Shown here piece after piece: positions 35,510 to 42,825 of a DNA stretch of 64,000 nt. The position numbers were made by a program, and so were the translations under genes. This DNA is from Streptomyces rhizoryzae (GTDB lineage: Bacteria; Actinomycetota; Actinomycetes; Streptomycetales; Streptomycetaceae). Below the pieces are notes generated by a model, which saw nothing but the letters and a program-made list of their open reading frames with translations, was not told where the DNA came from and searched no databases. The stretch lies in NCBI RefSeq assembly GCF_023155275.1, contig NZ_JALMUV010000014.1:62001-126000 (forward strand), in the 5' to 3' direction. Position 1 is the first letter of the stretch, and each line of letters opens with the position of its first letter.

Positions 35510-36799
35510 TCACGCGGATCGTCGGGCGGGGGAGCGGTACTCCTCGGTCAGCCGCTCCAGTTCGGGCACCAGCTCGTTGGGCGTGGGCAGCGCGCGGAAC
35601 TGGTCCCGCAGGTCCGCGGCGGCCTTCGCGAACGCCGGTTCGTTCAGCACCCGCAGCAGGCTCTCCCGCACCGCCTCGCCGGTGGCCCGGTCGGCGCGCA
35701 GGGTCAGCACCGCGCCCGTGGCGGCGGCCCGCCGGGCCAGCTCCGGTTCGTCGAAGTCCCAGGGCACGGCGACCTGCGGGACCGGGTTGAGGGTGGTGGT
35801 CAGGAAGGTGCCCGGGCCGGCGTGGTTGATCACCGCGCTGCACGTGGGCAGCAGGGCGTGCAGCGGGACGTACGAGACCACCCGGGCGTTGTCCGGGACG
35901 CGCCGGAGCTTGCGCTGCTCGGACTCGGCGAGCGTGGCGACCACCTCGATGTCCAGGCCGTCCAGCGCCTCCAGGATGTCCCCGACGTCGGCGACGTGGC
36001 CGGCGAAGCGGCTGGTCGCGGCGATGCCCAGGGTCAGCGCCACGCGCGGCCTGGCGGGCTCCTCCCGCAGCCACGTCGGAACCACCGCGGGCCCGCCGTA
36101 GGGCACGTACCGCATCGGGACGTAGCGGATGCCCTCCGCGGCCATCCGCATCGAGGGCGGGAACTGGTCGAGCGAGAAGTGGCCGGTGGCCAGGTCCTCG
36201 GTGTACTCGCCGCCGTACTTGCGGGCGTAGCCGCCGAGCCACTCGGCGAGCGGGTCGCTCTGCTCCGCGGGCGGCTGCTCGGCCTTCAGCCGCAGGAAGT
36301 GGCTGCGGGTCTGGCCCAGGACGTCGATGCTCCACAGCAGCCGGGCGTGCGCGGCGCCGGTGGCCTTGGCGGCGATCGCGCCGACGTAGCTGAGCGGCTC
36401 CCAGATGACCAGGTCGGGGCGCCAGTGGCGGGCGAACTCCACCAGGTCGGCGGTCATCGGGAAGTTGTCGGTCTTGTGCCAGTGGCCGACGACCTGCTCG
36501 TAACCGGCCTTGAGCGTGGCCCAGTCGAGGTCCTCCGGCGCCTGCTCGGCGGCGCTGTACGGGGCGGGCAGGCCCTTGCGCTCGGCCTCCATCCGCTCCG
36601 GGTCGAGCTGCGGCAGCCGCCAGATCGGGCGGTCGCTGCCGACGGGTACGGCGGTGAGCCCGGCCTGGGTGATGACGGAGGCGAACTTCGGCGGGGCGGC
36701 GACGCGGACCTCGTGGCCGGCCGTGCGCAGCGCCCACGCCAGCGGCACCATCTGCTGGAACAGGCTCTTGTCCGGGGTGGTGGTGAACAGTATTCGCAT
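35510..36799 (-). CDS. Deoxysugar glycosyltransferase F (EryCIII/DesVII-like)
   Basis: This 429-residue paralogue is the first glycosyltransferase transcribed, 18 bp after the 4-ketoreductase. It opens MRILFTTTPDKSLFQQMVPL, has [20 protein letters not shown] and ATGHFSLDQFP. Its donor site reads VINHAGPGTFLTTTLNPVPQ, where the first of two usual His residues is Asn. The rest of the motif is intact. By its leading place in the operon it could act earliest in chain assembly, but gene order is only weak evidence for that. Confidence 0.92.
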   Translation of the reverse strand: MRILFTTTPDKSLFQQMVPLAWALRTAGHEVRVAAPPKFASVITQAGLTAVPVGSDRPIWRLPQLDPERMEAERKGLPAPYSAAEQAPEDLDWATLKAGYEQVVGHWHKTDNFPMTADLVEFARHWRPDLVIWEPLSYVGAIAAKATGAAHARLLWSIDVLGQTRSHFLRLKAEQPPAEQSDPLAEWLGGYARKYGGEYTEDLATGHFSLDQFPPSMRMAAEGIRYVPMRYVPYGGPAVVPTWLREEPARPRVALTLGIAATSRFAGHVADVGDILEALDGLDIEVVATLAESEQRKLRRVPDNARVVSYVPLHALLPTCSAVINHAGPGTFLTTTLNPVPQVAVPWDFDEPELARRAAATGAVLTLRADRATGEAVRESLLRVLNEPAFAKAAADLRDQFRALPTPNELVPELERLTEEYRSPARRSA

Positions 36800-36817
36800 C
36801 GTGTCCCTCGGAGTCGG

Positions 36818-37825
36818 TCAGGCGGGGGTGCGGTGCTGCCGCGCGACGGCGGCGGCGATCCGGTCCAGCCCCTCGTGGAGCGGTACGCGCGGCGCCCAGC
36901 CGGTCACGTCCCGGAACGCGGCGGAGCGCAGGACGAAGTCGAGCTGGTCGGTGGGCATGGCGTACTCGGCGGGCGCGGTGTCCACCACGGGCACCGGCGG
37001 GCGGCCGGTCTGCCGGGACACCGCCTGCGCGATCCCCGCGAACAGCTCGGCCACGCTGGTCTGTTCGCCGGTGCCGATCTCCCAGGCCCGCCCGGCGACC
37101 GCGTCGAGCGCGTCCAGCGCCGCGGTGAAGGCCCGGGCCGCGTCGTCGATGCCGAGCAGGTCGCGCTTGGCGGTGCCGCCGTGCCAGACGGTGAGCGGCT
37201 GCCCCTCGACGGCGCGCCGGGTCATGGACGCCACCACCCCGCGGTCCAGGTCGGCGGGGTCGGTGCCGAGGCTGTAGAGGGTGGACAGGCGCAGCGTGCT
37301 GCCGCGCACCAGGCCCTCGTCGGTGGCGTCGGCGATGGCCCGCTCGGCGGCCAGCTTGTGCCGGTCGTAGGCGGTCAGCAGCGCGTCCGGCTGGACACCG
37401 CCGGCGGCCAGCGCGGCGGGCACCCGGGCGGTCTGGGAGAGCGAGCCGGAGAACAGCAGGGCCGGCGGGCGTGCCGGGCGGGCGGCCCGGACCGCCTCGA
37501 TCACGTCGTGCACCAGGCCGAGGTTGACCCGCTCGGCCAGGGTGTCGCCGTCGGCCACCCGCCAGGTGCCCGAGCCGGAGATGTGCGCGACGAGGTGGAT
37601 CACCACATCGGCACCGGCGATCGCCTCGGCGACCGCCCCGGGCCGGGTGAGGTCGACCCGGCGCTCCTCGATCCGCGCGACGGGGTGCGGCGGCACGGTC
37701 ACCGGGCGGCGGCCGACGAGCCGGAGGCGGACCGGCCGGCCCGCCAGCTCCCTGCTGACGGCCGTGCCGAGCAGGCCCGAGGCCCCGAGGACGGTGATCA
37801 GCGGTCCCGTTCCCTGACCTGGCAC
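36818..37825 (-). CDS. NDP-deoxyhexose 4-ketoreductase (extended SDR; EvaE/DnmV type)
   Basis: This 335-residue short-chain dehydrogenase has the NAD(P) motif GASGLLG near residue 14 and the catalytic Tyr-Lys pair in YDRHK, preceded by FSGSLSQT. It also has a sugar-nucleotide C-terminal domain ending RVPLHEGLDRIAAAVARQ. Family members reduce the C-4 ketone in the last step before transfer. The stereochemistry they set cannot be predicted here. It immediately precedes the six glycosyltransferase genes, a common arrangement. Its start is the ATG at 37825. Confidence 0.88.
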   Translation of the reverse strand: MPGQGTGPLITVLGASGLLGTAVSRELAGRPVRLRLVGRRPVTVPPHPVARIEERRVDLTRPGAVAEAIAGADVVIHLVAHISGSGTWRVADGDTLAERVNLGLVHDVIEAVRAARPARPPALLFSGSLSQTARVPAALAAGGVQPDALLTAYDRHKLAAERAIADATDEGLVRGSTLRLSTLYSLGTDPADLDRGVVASMTRRAVEGQPLTVWHGGTAKRDLLGIDDAARAFTAALDALDAVAGRAWEIGTGEQTSVAELFAGIAQAVSRQTGRPPVPVVDTAPAEYAMPTDQLDFVLRSAAFRDVTGWAPRVPLHEGLDRIAAAVARQHRTPA

Positions 37826-37916
37826 TGGTTCTCCTCAATTCCTGTTGCGGTGGGTGGCGGCTGCGGCGCCCCTGCCGCGGCGGGCGCCAGGGGGTGTGAC
37901 GGGCGGGCGCCCGGGG

Positions 37917-38495
37917 TCAGGCGGCGGCCTGCGGGCGGTTCGGATCGGTGCGCCAGCTGCGCCCCGGCCCCAGGACGTCGTCGAGGTCGCCGTCGACGTG
38001 CTGCTCCCATTCGGCGCGGTCGAGCTGGTAGGTGTGCAGGTCCCAGTGGCGTCCGCGGAAATAGAGATAGTCGCGCAGAACCGCGGTGGCGGAGCCGTCC
38101 TGGGAATTGAGGCCGACCGAACCGAACGTCGCTTCGGTGGTCTGCGCGATCACCCTATCGATGGGGAACATCGCGAAGGCATAGTTGATCGTCAGGTAAA
38201 TCGCCTCGGATCCCACGCCGAGCCGGGCGCGTTCGGGATCCAGATAAACACCGGACTTGATGTGTCCGGCGGCGTCCAGTCCGTGCAGCGTGCTGAAACC
38301 CAGCAGATCTCCGCTGCCGCGGCGGGTGACGAGAAAAGCCGCATCGCACTTGGACAGGTCGCGATTGCCCGCGCGGCCGGTGGGGCTGACGTTCTCGATT
38401 CCGGTCCGCAGCATGGTGCGTATCAGGTCCGCGTGGTGCGCGGTGGACGCCGGGCGGAATGCCAGCCGGCGCGACGTGGTGTGCGGGAAGAGCAC
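37917..38495 (-). CDS. GNAT-family (RimJ/RimL-like) N-acyltransferase 2
   Basis: This 192-residue protein is a paralogue of the GNAT at 18248. Both open LFPHT, followed by RR and a short run ending LRPA or FRPA. The acetyl-CoA region here is ERARLGVGSEAIYLTINYAF, closer to the canonical GNAT loop (GVGSEA) than in the first copy. I place the start at the GTG of 38495 by analogy with the first copy; a GTG 36 bases further upstream is possible. It lies between an aldo/keto reductase and the 4-ketoreductase in the glycosyltransferase operon. Acylation of an aminosugar or of a Dap amine are both plausible. Confidence 0.78.
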   Translation of the reverse strand: MLFPHTTSRRLAFRPASTAHHADLIRTMLRTGIENVSPTGRAGNRDLSKCDAAFLVTRRGSGDLLGFSTLHGLDAAGHIKSGVYLDPERARLGVGSEAIYLTINYAFAMFPIDRVIAQTTEATFGSVGLNSQDGSATAVLRDYLYFRGRHWDLHTYQLDRAEWEQHVDGDLDDVLGPGRSWRTDPNRPQAAA

Positions 38496-38527
38496 GGTGG
38501 TCGTCCCATCCTTCCGGGAAGTGCCGT

Positions 38528-39547
38528 TCACGCGGACGGGTGGTGGCCGGCGGCGTCCGGGGCGTCCGCGCGGCCCGTACGCTCCTGGCGCAGCCGGTCC
38601 CAGTGCATCTCGCCGACCGCCGCCGGCAGCGTGTCGAGCTGGTGCAGGTCCTCCTCGGTCAGCCGCAGCCCGGCCGCGGCCACGTTCTCCTCCAGCCAGT
38701 GCAGGTGCCGGGTGCCGGGGATCGGGACGACGTCCGGGCCCTGCGCGAGCGCCCAGGCGATGGCCACCTGGGAGGGCGTGGCGGCGCCGTGCCGGGCGGC
38801 GATCGCGCGCAGCCCGTCGAGGATCGCCTCGTTGGCGCGCATCGCCTCGGCGCCGAACCGCGGGTCGCGGACCCGGGAGTCGCCCGCGCCCAGCCGGTCG
38901 GGGGAGACCCGGCCGGAGAGGAAGCCGCGCCCGATGGGGGCGAAGGCGAGGAAGCCGACGCCGTTGCGCCGGCACCAGGGCAGGATCTCCCGCTTGCTCT
39001 GCGGCGCCCACACCGACAGCTCGTACTGCACCGTGGTGAGCGGGAAGATGGCGTGGACCTCGTCGAGTTCGGCGCAGGTGGCGTGCGAGATGCCCAGGGC
39101 GCGGACCTTGCCGGCGGTGACCAGTTCGCCGAGCGCGCCCCAGGTCTCGGCGAGCGGCACGGCGGGGTCCACCCGGTGCAGCTGGTACAGGTCGATGGTG
39201 TCGGTGCGCAGCCGGCGCAGGGAGGCGTCGCAGGCCCGCCGCAGGTGCTCGGGACGGCCGTCGCGCATGAACCGGCCGTCGGGCCGGGCGACCATCCCGC
39301 ACTTGGTCGCCACGACCGCCTCGGCCCGCCGGTGTTCCAGGGCGCGGCCGATCAACTCCTCGTTGGTGAACGGACCGTAGACGTCGGCGGTGTCGAAGAG
39401 ATTGACGCCGAGATCCAGTGCCCGGTGGATGACCCGGATGGATTCCTGATCATCCCGCGGACCGGTCTCGTAGCCATACGACATGGAACTACAGCCAAGG
39501 CCGAGCGCGCTCACGGAAAAGCCGTCCGCCAGCTTGATTTCCCACAT
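38528..39547 (-). CDS. Aldo/keto reductase
   Basis: This 339-residue AKR has the catalytic Asp-Tyr pair in NLFDTADVYGPFTNEELIG and the Lys in VVATKCGM. NADPH-site residues follow in IPGTRHLHWLEENVAAAG. It resembles the general AKR13-like group (YajO/auxin-induced type) more than the EryBII/TylC-type 2,3-enoyl reductases. Its place at the head of the glycosyltransferase operon suggests it reduces a keto-sugar or another intermediate. ATG at 39547 is the likely start. Confidence 0.88.
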   Translation of the reverse strand: MWEIKLADGFSVSALGLGCSSMSYGYETGPRDDQESIRVIHRALDLGVNLFDTADVYGPFTNEELIGRALEHRRAEAVVATKCGMVARPDGRFMRDGRPEHLRRACDASLRRLRTDTIDLYQLHRVDPAVPLAETWGALGELVTAGKVRALGISHATCAELDEVHAIFPLTTVQYELSVWAPQSKREILPWCRRNGVGFLAFAPIGRGFLSGRVSPDRLGAGDSRVRDPRFGAEAMRANEAILDGLRAIAARHGAATPSQVAIAWALAQGPDVVPIPGTRHLHWLEENVAAAGLRLTEEDLHQLDTLPAAVGEMHWDRLRQERTGRADAPDAAGHHPSA

Positions 39548-39702
39548 CTGGTGCGTACTCCAAAATATCCGGTGTCGACGATACGGGGCGGCCGGGAAAC
39601 CCTGGGCTTTCCCGCGGCACACATCGATATATGTCCGGGGCTTCAGCGCCGTCCCGCATCTTTCCGTATCCGCCGGGCGGTTCGGGAGTTGTCGGTGCGC
39701 AT

Positions 39703-41277
39703 TTACTCCCCGGGCCCGGCGGAATTCCGCTCCGCGGCGGGCCGGAGAATCTCCGCGAGCAGCTCGGGGGCGGCCTCGCCGGCGAACGTCACGAACTGGT
39801 CCGCCGTCATATCGGGGGCGTGGTAGTAGCGCATCCCGGCGGCGGTGGGCACGCCCAGGCTCACCAGCCCCAGCCACCGCTGCACCAGCGTCTGGCGCAC
39901 CTTCAGCCCCAGCACCGCCTCCCGCTGGAGCGCCACCGTCTCCCGCCGGGACACCCCGCGCCGCATGACGAGGTACCGCCCGGCGAAGGTGTGCCCCAGC
40001 GTCCGGTAGGCGACCACCGCCAGCAGGACCGGCAGCGGCGCGCCCCACAGCGGGACCTTCCACAGCCACCCGGGGACCACGCCGGTGGCGCCCAGCCAGG
40101 CCAGCAGGCCGCAGACCGCGGCGCAGAACACCGCCGCCCACAGCAGCCGCCGGTACAGCGCCGCGCGCGGGTGGCGGCGCAGCGGCTCCTCCAGCGGCCG
40201 CACCGGCCCGGGGAGGATCAGGCCCGCCACCCGCCGGGCCTCGCCGGCCGGTCCGCGCGGCAGGATGACGCTGGCCGGCTCGCTGGTGAGCGACCAGCTC
40301 GCCAGGCCGGTGGAGATCACCGAGGTCTCGGTGAGCCCGATCCAGCGCCAGAACAGCGGCTGGCTGAGGTGGATACCGCGCAGTCGCCGGTCGTCGCGGT
40401 GCACCTCCCGGGTCGACAGCAGGCCCTGCCGGGTGACCAGCGCGGTGCCGTCCTCCTTGACCCGGCGGACCAGCTGGAAGTTCCAGTTGTCCTTGACGAA
40501 ACCGCTGGTCAGCGCGCAGAGACCGAGGAAGGCGACCACCGCGGCCCACAGCGCCCAGGCGACCGGGCGGCTGGGCGCGAGCCGGTCGATCAGGCGGTCC
40601 AGCGGGCCGATGAGGTCGAGGTTGACCAGGTCCAGCAGCCCGTCCAGGCTCCACAGCAGCAGCCCGCCGATGAGCATGCCCCAGATGTTGATGACGTTGT
40701 AGAAGATCCAGAACCAGCGCGCCCGGGCGAGCACGGTGTCCTGCCCGGCGCCCTCCTGCTCCGCGGCCCCGGCCCCGTCCTGCACCGCCGAGCGCATCAG
40801 CTCGCGGCGCAGCGCCTCGGCCCGGTCCTTGGAGACCGCGTCGAGCCGCAGCGCGGCCCGGGACCGGCCGGAGCTGATGACCACCACGCGCAGCCCGGCG
40901 AGCCGGTGCCGCAGCTTGGCCTTGTGGTCGACGGTGCGGATCCGCTCGCGCGGGACCTGGCGGTAGACCCGCAGGATGCGGCCGGTCCGGATCTCCACCA
41001 GCTCGTCGGTGATGCGGTAGCGCGTGCGCAGCCAGCGCAGCACGTCGGAGGCGCTGATGACCATGCCGATACCGGTCGCGACCATCGCCGGCCACAGGTC
41101 CGACAGGTGCCGCCCGGTGCCGAAGAAGACCATCGAGAGCACGGTCGGCAGCGTGGAGAGCACCAGCCGCGCCAGATTGACCCAGATCAGCCGGCCGTTC
41201 AGCCGCTGCCAGGGCACCTCGTCACCGGGCGGCTCCGGTGCCGGGGCGGTGTGCTCCGGGACGTCCACCGTCGTCAC
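39703..41277 (-). CDS. Membrane protein with bacterial PH-like (bPH2/DUF304) domains, YdbT-like
   Basis: This 524-residue protein has three bPH2-like blocks. They are marked RYRITDELVEIRTGRILRVY, VTRQGLLSTREVHRDDRRLR and LVMRRGVSRRETVALQREAV. About six membrane helices separate them. The GTG start at 41277 overlaps the previous gene's stop by 4 bp. Bacterial YdbS/YdbT pairs are membrane-associated proteins with roles proposed in envelope stress or compound tolerance. I see no link to peptide or sugar synthesis. The pair may be a resident locus, or it could give self-protection; nothing in the sequence decides. Confidence 0.85.
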   Translation of the reverse strand: MTTVDVPEHTAPAPEPPGDEVPWQRLNGRLIWVNLARLVLSTLPTVLSMVFFGTGRHLSDLWPAMVATGIGMVISASDVLRWLRTRYRITDELVEIRTGRILRVYRQVPRERIRTVDHKAKLRHRLAGLRVVVISSGRSRAALRLDAVSKDRAEALRRELMRSAVQDGAGAAEQEGAGQDTVLARARWFWIFYNVINIWGMLIGGLLLWSLDGLLDLVNLDLIGPLDRLIDRLAPSRPVAWALWAAVVAFLGLCALTSGFVKDNWNFQLVRRVKEDGTALVTRQGLLSTREVHRDDRRLRGIHLSQPLFWRWIGLTETSVISTGLASWSLTSEPASVILPRGPAGEARRVAGLILPGPVRPLEEPLRRHPRAALYRRLLWAAVFCAAVCGLLAWLGATGVVPGWLWKVPLWGAPLPVLLAVVAYRTLGHTFAGRYLVMRRGVSRRETVALQREAVLGLKVRQTLVQRWLGLVSLGVPTAAGMRYYHAPDMTADQFVTFAGEAAPELLAEILRPAAERNSAGPGE

Positions 41278-41822
41278 GTCGCGTCCCCCGGGGTGGCCTG
41301 GGTGAGCGCGGTCAGCTCGGCGGCGGCCCGCGCCACCACGTCCGCGTCGAGACCGACGATCTTGACGTGGCCCTCGTGCGCGGCGGTGACCACCCGCAGG
41401 GTGGCCAGCCCCAGCAACTGCTGGACGGGGCCGCGCGCCACGTCGACGCTCTGGATGCGGGAGATCGGGATGATCCGCCACTCCCGCACCAGCCAGCCCT
41501 TGAGCTCGTAGACGGCGAGATCGGTGCACTCCCAGCGGTGGACGCGGTAGCGCACGGTCGGCATGACCGCCCCGGTCACCAGATGGCCGGCCGCGGTGGC
41601 GAGGAGGACCGGACCGACCCAGGTCCGGCCCCCGTCCCACAGCCAGTAGGTGAGCCCCAGGGCACCGACCGAGACGACCAGCGACAGGGCGACCCGGATC
41701 GTCCACCACCACACCGCACGGCGTTCCACGCGGTGGCGGGGCGGGCGTATCGGGGATTGACGGTGGCCGGCCGAAAGTGCCAATGGCGGCACCTCTTCTC
41801 CAGTCATGCCGCTATCGTGCAC
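41274..41822 (-). CDS. Small bPH2-domain membrane protein, YdbS-like
   Basis: This 182-residue protein has two adjacent membrane helices (about residues 38-80) followed by one bPH2 domain: VRYRVHRWECTDLAVYELKGW, then RIQSVDVARGPVQQLLGLAT. It overlaps the larger YdbT-like gene by 4 bp (GTGA), the usual two-gene arrangement. ATG at 41807 (MTGEE) is an alternative start. A cytoplasmic-membrane location is expected. Confidence 0.85.
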   Translation of the reverse strand: MHDSGMTGEEVPPLALSAGHRQSPIRPPRHRVERRAVWWWTIRVALSLVVSVGALGLTYWLWDGGRTWVGPVLLATAAGHLVTGAVMPTVRYRVHRWECTDLAVYELKGWLVREWRIIPISRIQSVDVARGPVQQLLGLATLRVVTAAHEGHVKIVGLDADVVARAAAELTALTQATPGDAT

Positions 41823-41869
41823 CGTCTTTCTCCCGAAACGCGATGATGCGTAACGGAATAAACGCGGTA

Positions 41870-42517
41870 TCAGCCGCTGATGGCCGGAGCGGATTTCGCC
41901 GCGTCGTCCAGCACCGTGGTGATCCAGGTCAGCAGGTCTTTCCCGGTGCGCAGTGCGGCGGCCTGCCAGAGTTCGCGCTGACCGTCATCCGGTTTCATTT
42001 TCAACTGCACCGCGCGTTCGGCCGCACCGGCGATTTCCTTGCGGGCCCGGACCTGCCGCCGCAGTTCGTTCCGCGACCAGCGGTGCTCCGCGGCCCGGGC
42101 CAGCCACTGGCCCCGCTCCTCCGCCGGCAGCCCCGCAACCTCGGCGTGGTGCTGGAAACTCAGGCCCTCGTGCCGCTCGCCCGGCGCGAACCGCCGGGCG
42201 ACCCAGGCGTAGTTCCGCAGGGTCTGGTAGTCGAGCGAGGTCTGCGCGATGGCGTGCTTATAGCGGTTGGGGAATTCCGCCTGACCGTAGAGCAGCCAGT
42301 CGCCGAGCCACCAGGCGGAAGAGCTGGAAATCTCCTGGATCTGCCGGCCCAGACTGCGCCAGGCATCGATGGACATCCCCCGGGGGATACAGAGAGCGGT
42401 TCTCCCGCGCAATGCCTGGCCCGGTGACGCCGACGGACCGGTTTGTGAGCTGCTTCCCCCGGCCGCGACGACCGGGTTCACCGATTTACGCAGAGCACCA
42501 TCGAGCACTCCCCTCAC
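41870..42517 (-). CDS. LmbU-family transcriptional regulator 1
   Basis: This 215-residue protein matches the LmbU/HrmB/HmtD/NovE regulator group found in lincomycin, hormaomycin, himastatin and novobiocin clusters. The family core is SSSAWWLGDWLLYGQAEF, then LDYQTLRNYAWVARRFAPG and LSFQHHAEVAGLPAEE. LmbU is a DNA-binding activator or repressor of cluster promoters that targets a GC-rich palindrome. The GTG at 42517 follows a GAGAGG site and gives an N-terminus of similar length to the paralogue at 45915. It is divergent from the SARP gene, and site 4 lies in their shared promoter region, which suggests autoregulation. Confidence 0.88.
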   Translation of the reverse strand: MRGVLDGALRKSVNPVVAAGGSSSQTGPSASPGQALRGRTALCIPRGMSIDAWRSLGRQIQEISSSSAWWLGDWLLYGQAEFPNRYKHAIAQTSLDYQTLRNYAWVARRFAPGERHEGLSFQHHAEVAGLPAEERGQWLARAAEHRWSRNELRRQVRARKEIAGAAERAVQLKMKPDDGQRELWQAAALRTGKDLLTWITTVLDDAAKSAPAISG

Positions 42518-42825
42518 CGCCTCTCGCTGCGTGGCATTTCGTCAATAGAACACCGGGAGCGGCGGTATCTCCTTGATGGGATCTGGACGCCCTCCAAACG
42601 CCCAGGTTGGAGTCCGGCGGGTACGGGCCGGGCGAGGACCGGAGGGCGCGTATCCGTCCCGCCGGCGGGACGCCGCCACCGACCCGCGGGACGGTCCGCA
42701 CCCCCTCCGACCTGCACCGTTCGCACGTCTTGTGCGCAGTCGTGGCGGTAGATAAGGGCGTGCACCGGAGCGTGTTCTATTGCTGGGCTATGATCACGCC
42801 GGAGGGGAGTAGGAGGGGGAAACGA
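42518..42825. promoter_or_regulatory. Divergent promoter region LmbU-1 / SARP
   Basis: These 308 bases hold no convincing gene. They contain the perfect palindrome at 42656-42671, and a strong purine-rich ribosome site (aggaggggga) just before the SARP start at 42826. Confidence 0.65.
42656..42671. promoter_or_regulatory. LmbU-like operator candidate, site 4 (perfect palindrome)
   Basis: The sequence is GTCCCGCCGGCGGGAC, fully self-complementary over 16 bp and one base from sites 2 and 3. It lies 139 bp upstream of LmbU-1 and 155 bp upstream of SARP. Confidence 0.65.

Noticed and set aside
38528..39547. NDP-hexose 2,3-enoyl reductase (EryBII/TylC type)
   Set aside because: It is an aldo/keto reductase, but the N-terminal sequence fits the general AKR13-like group better; I leave the specific role open.
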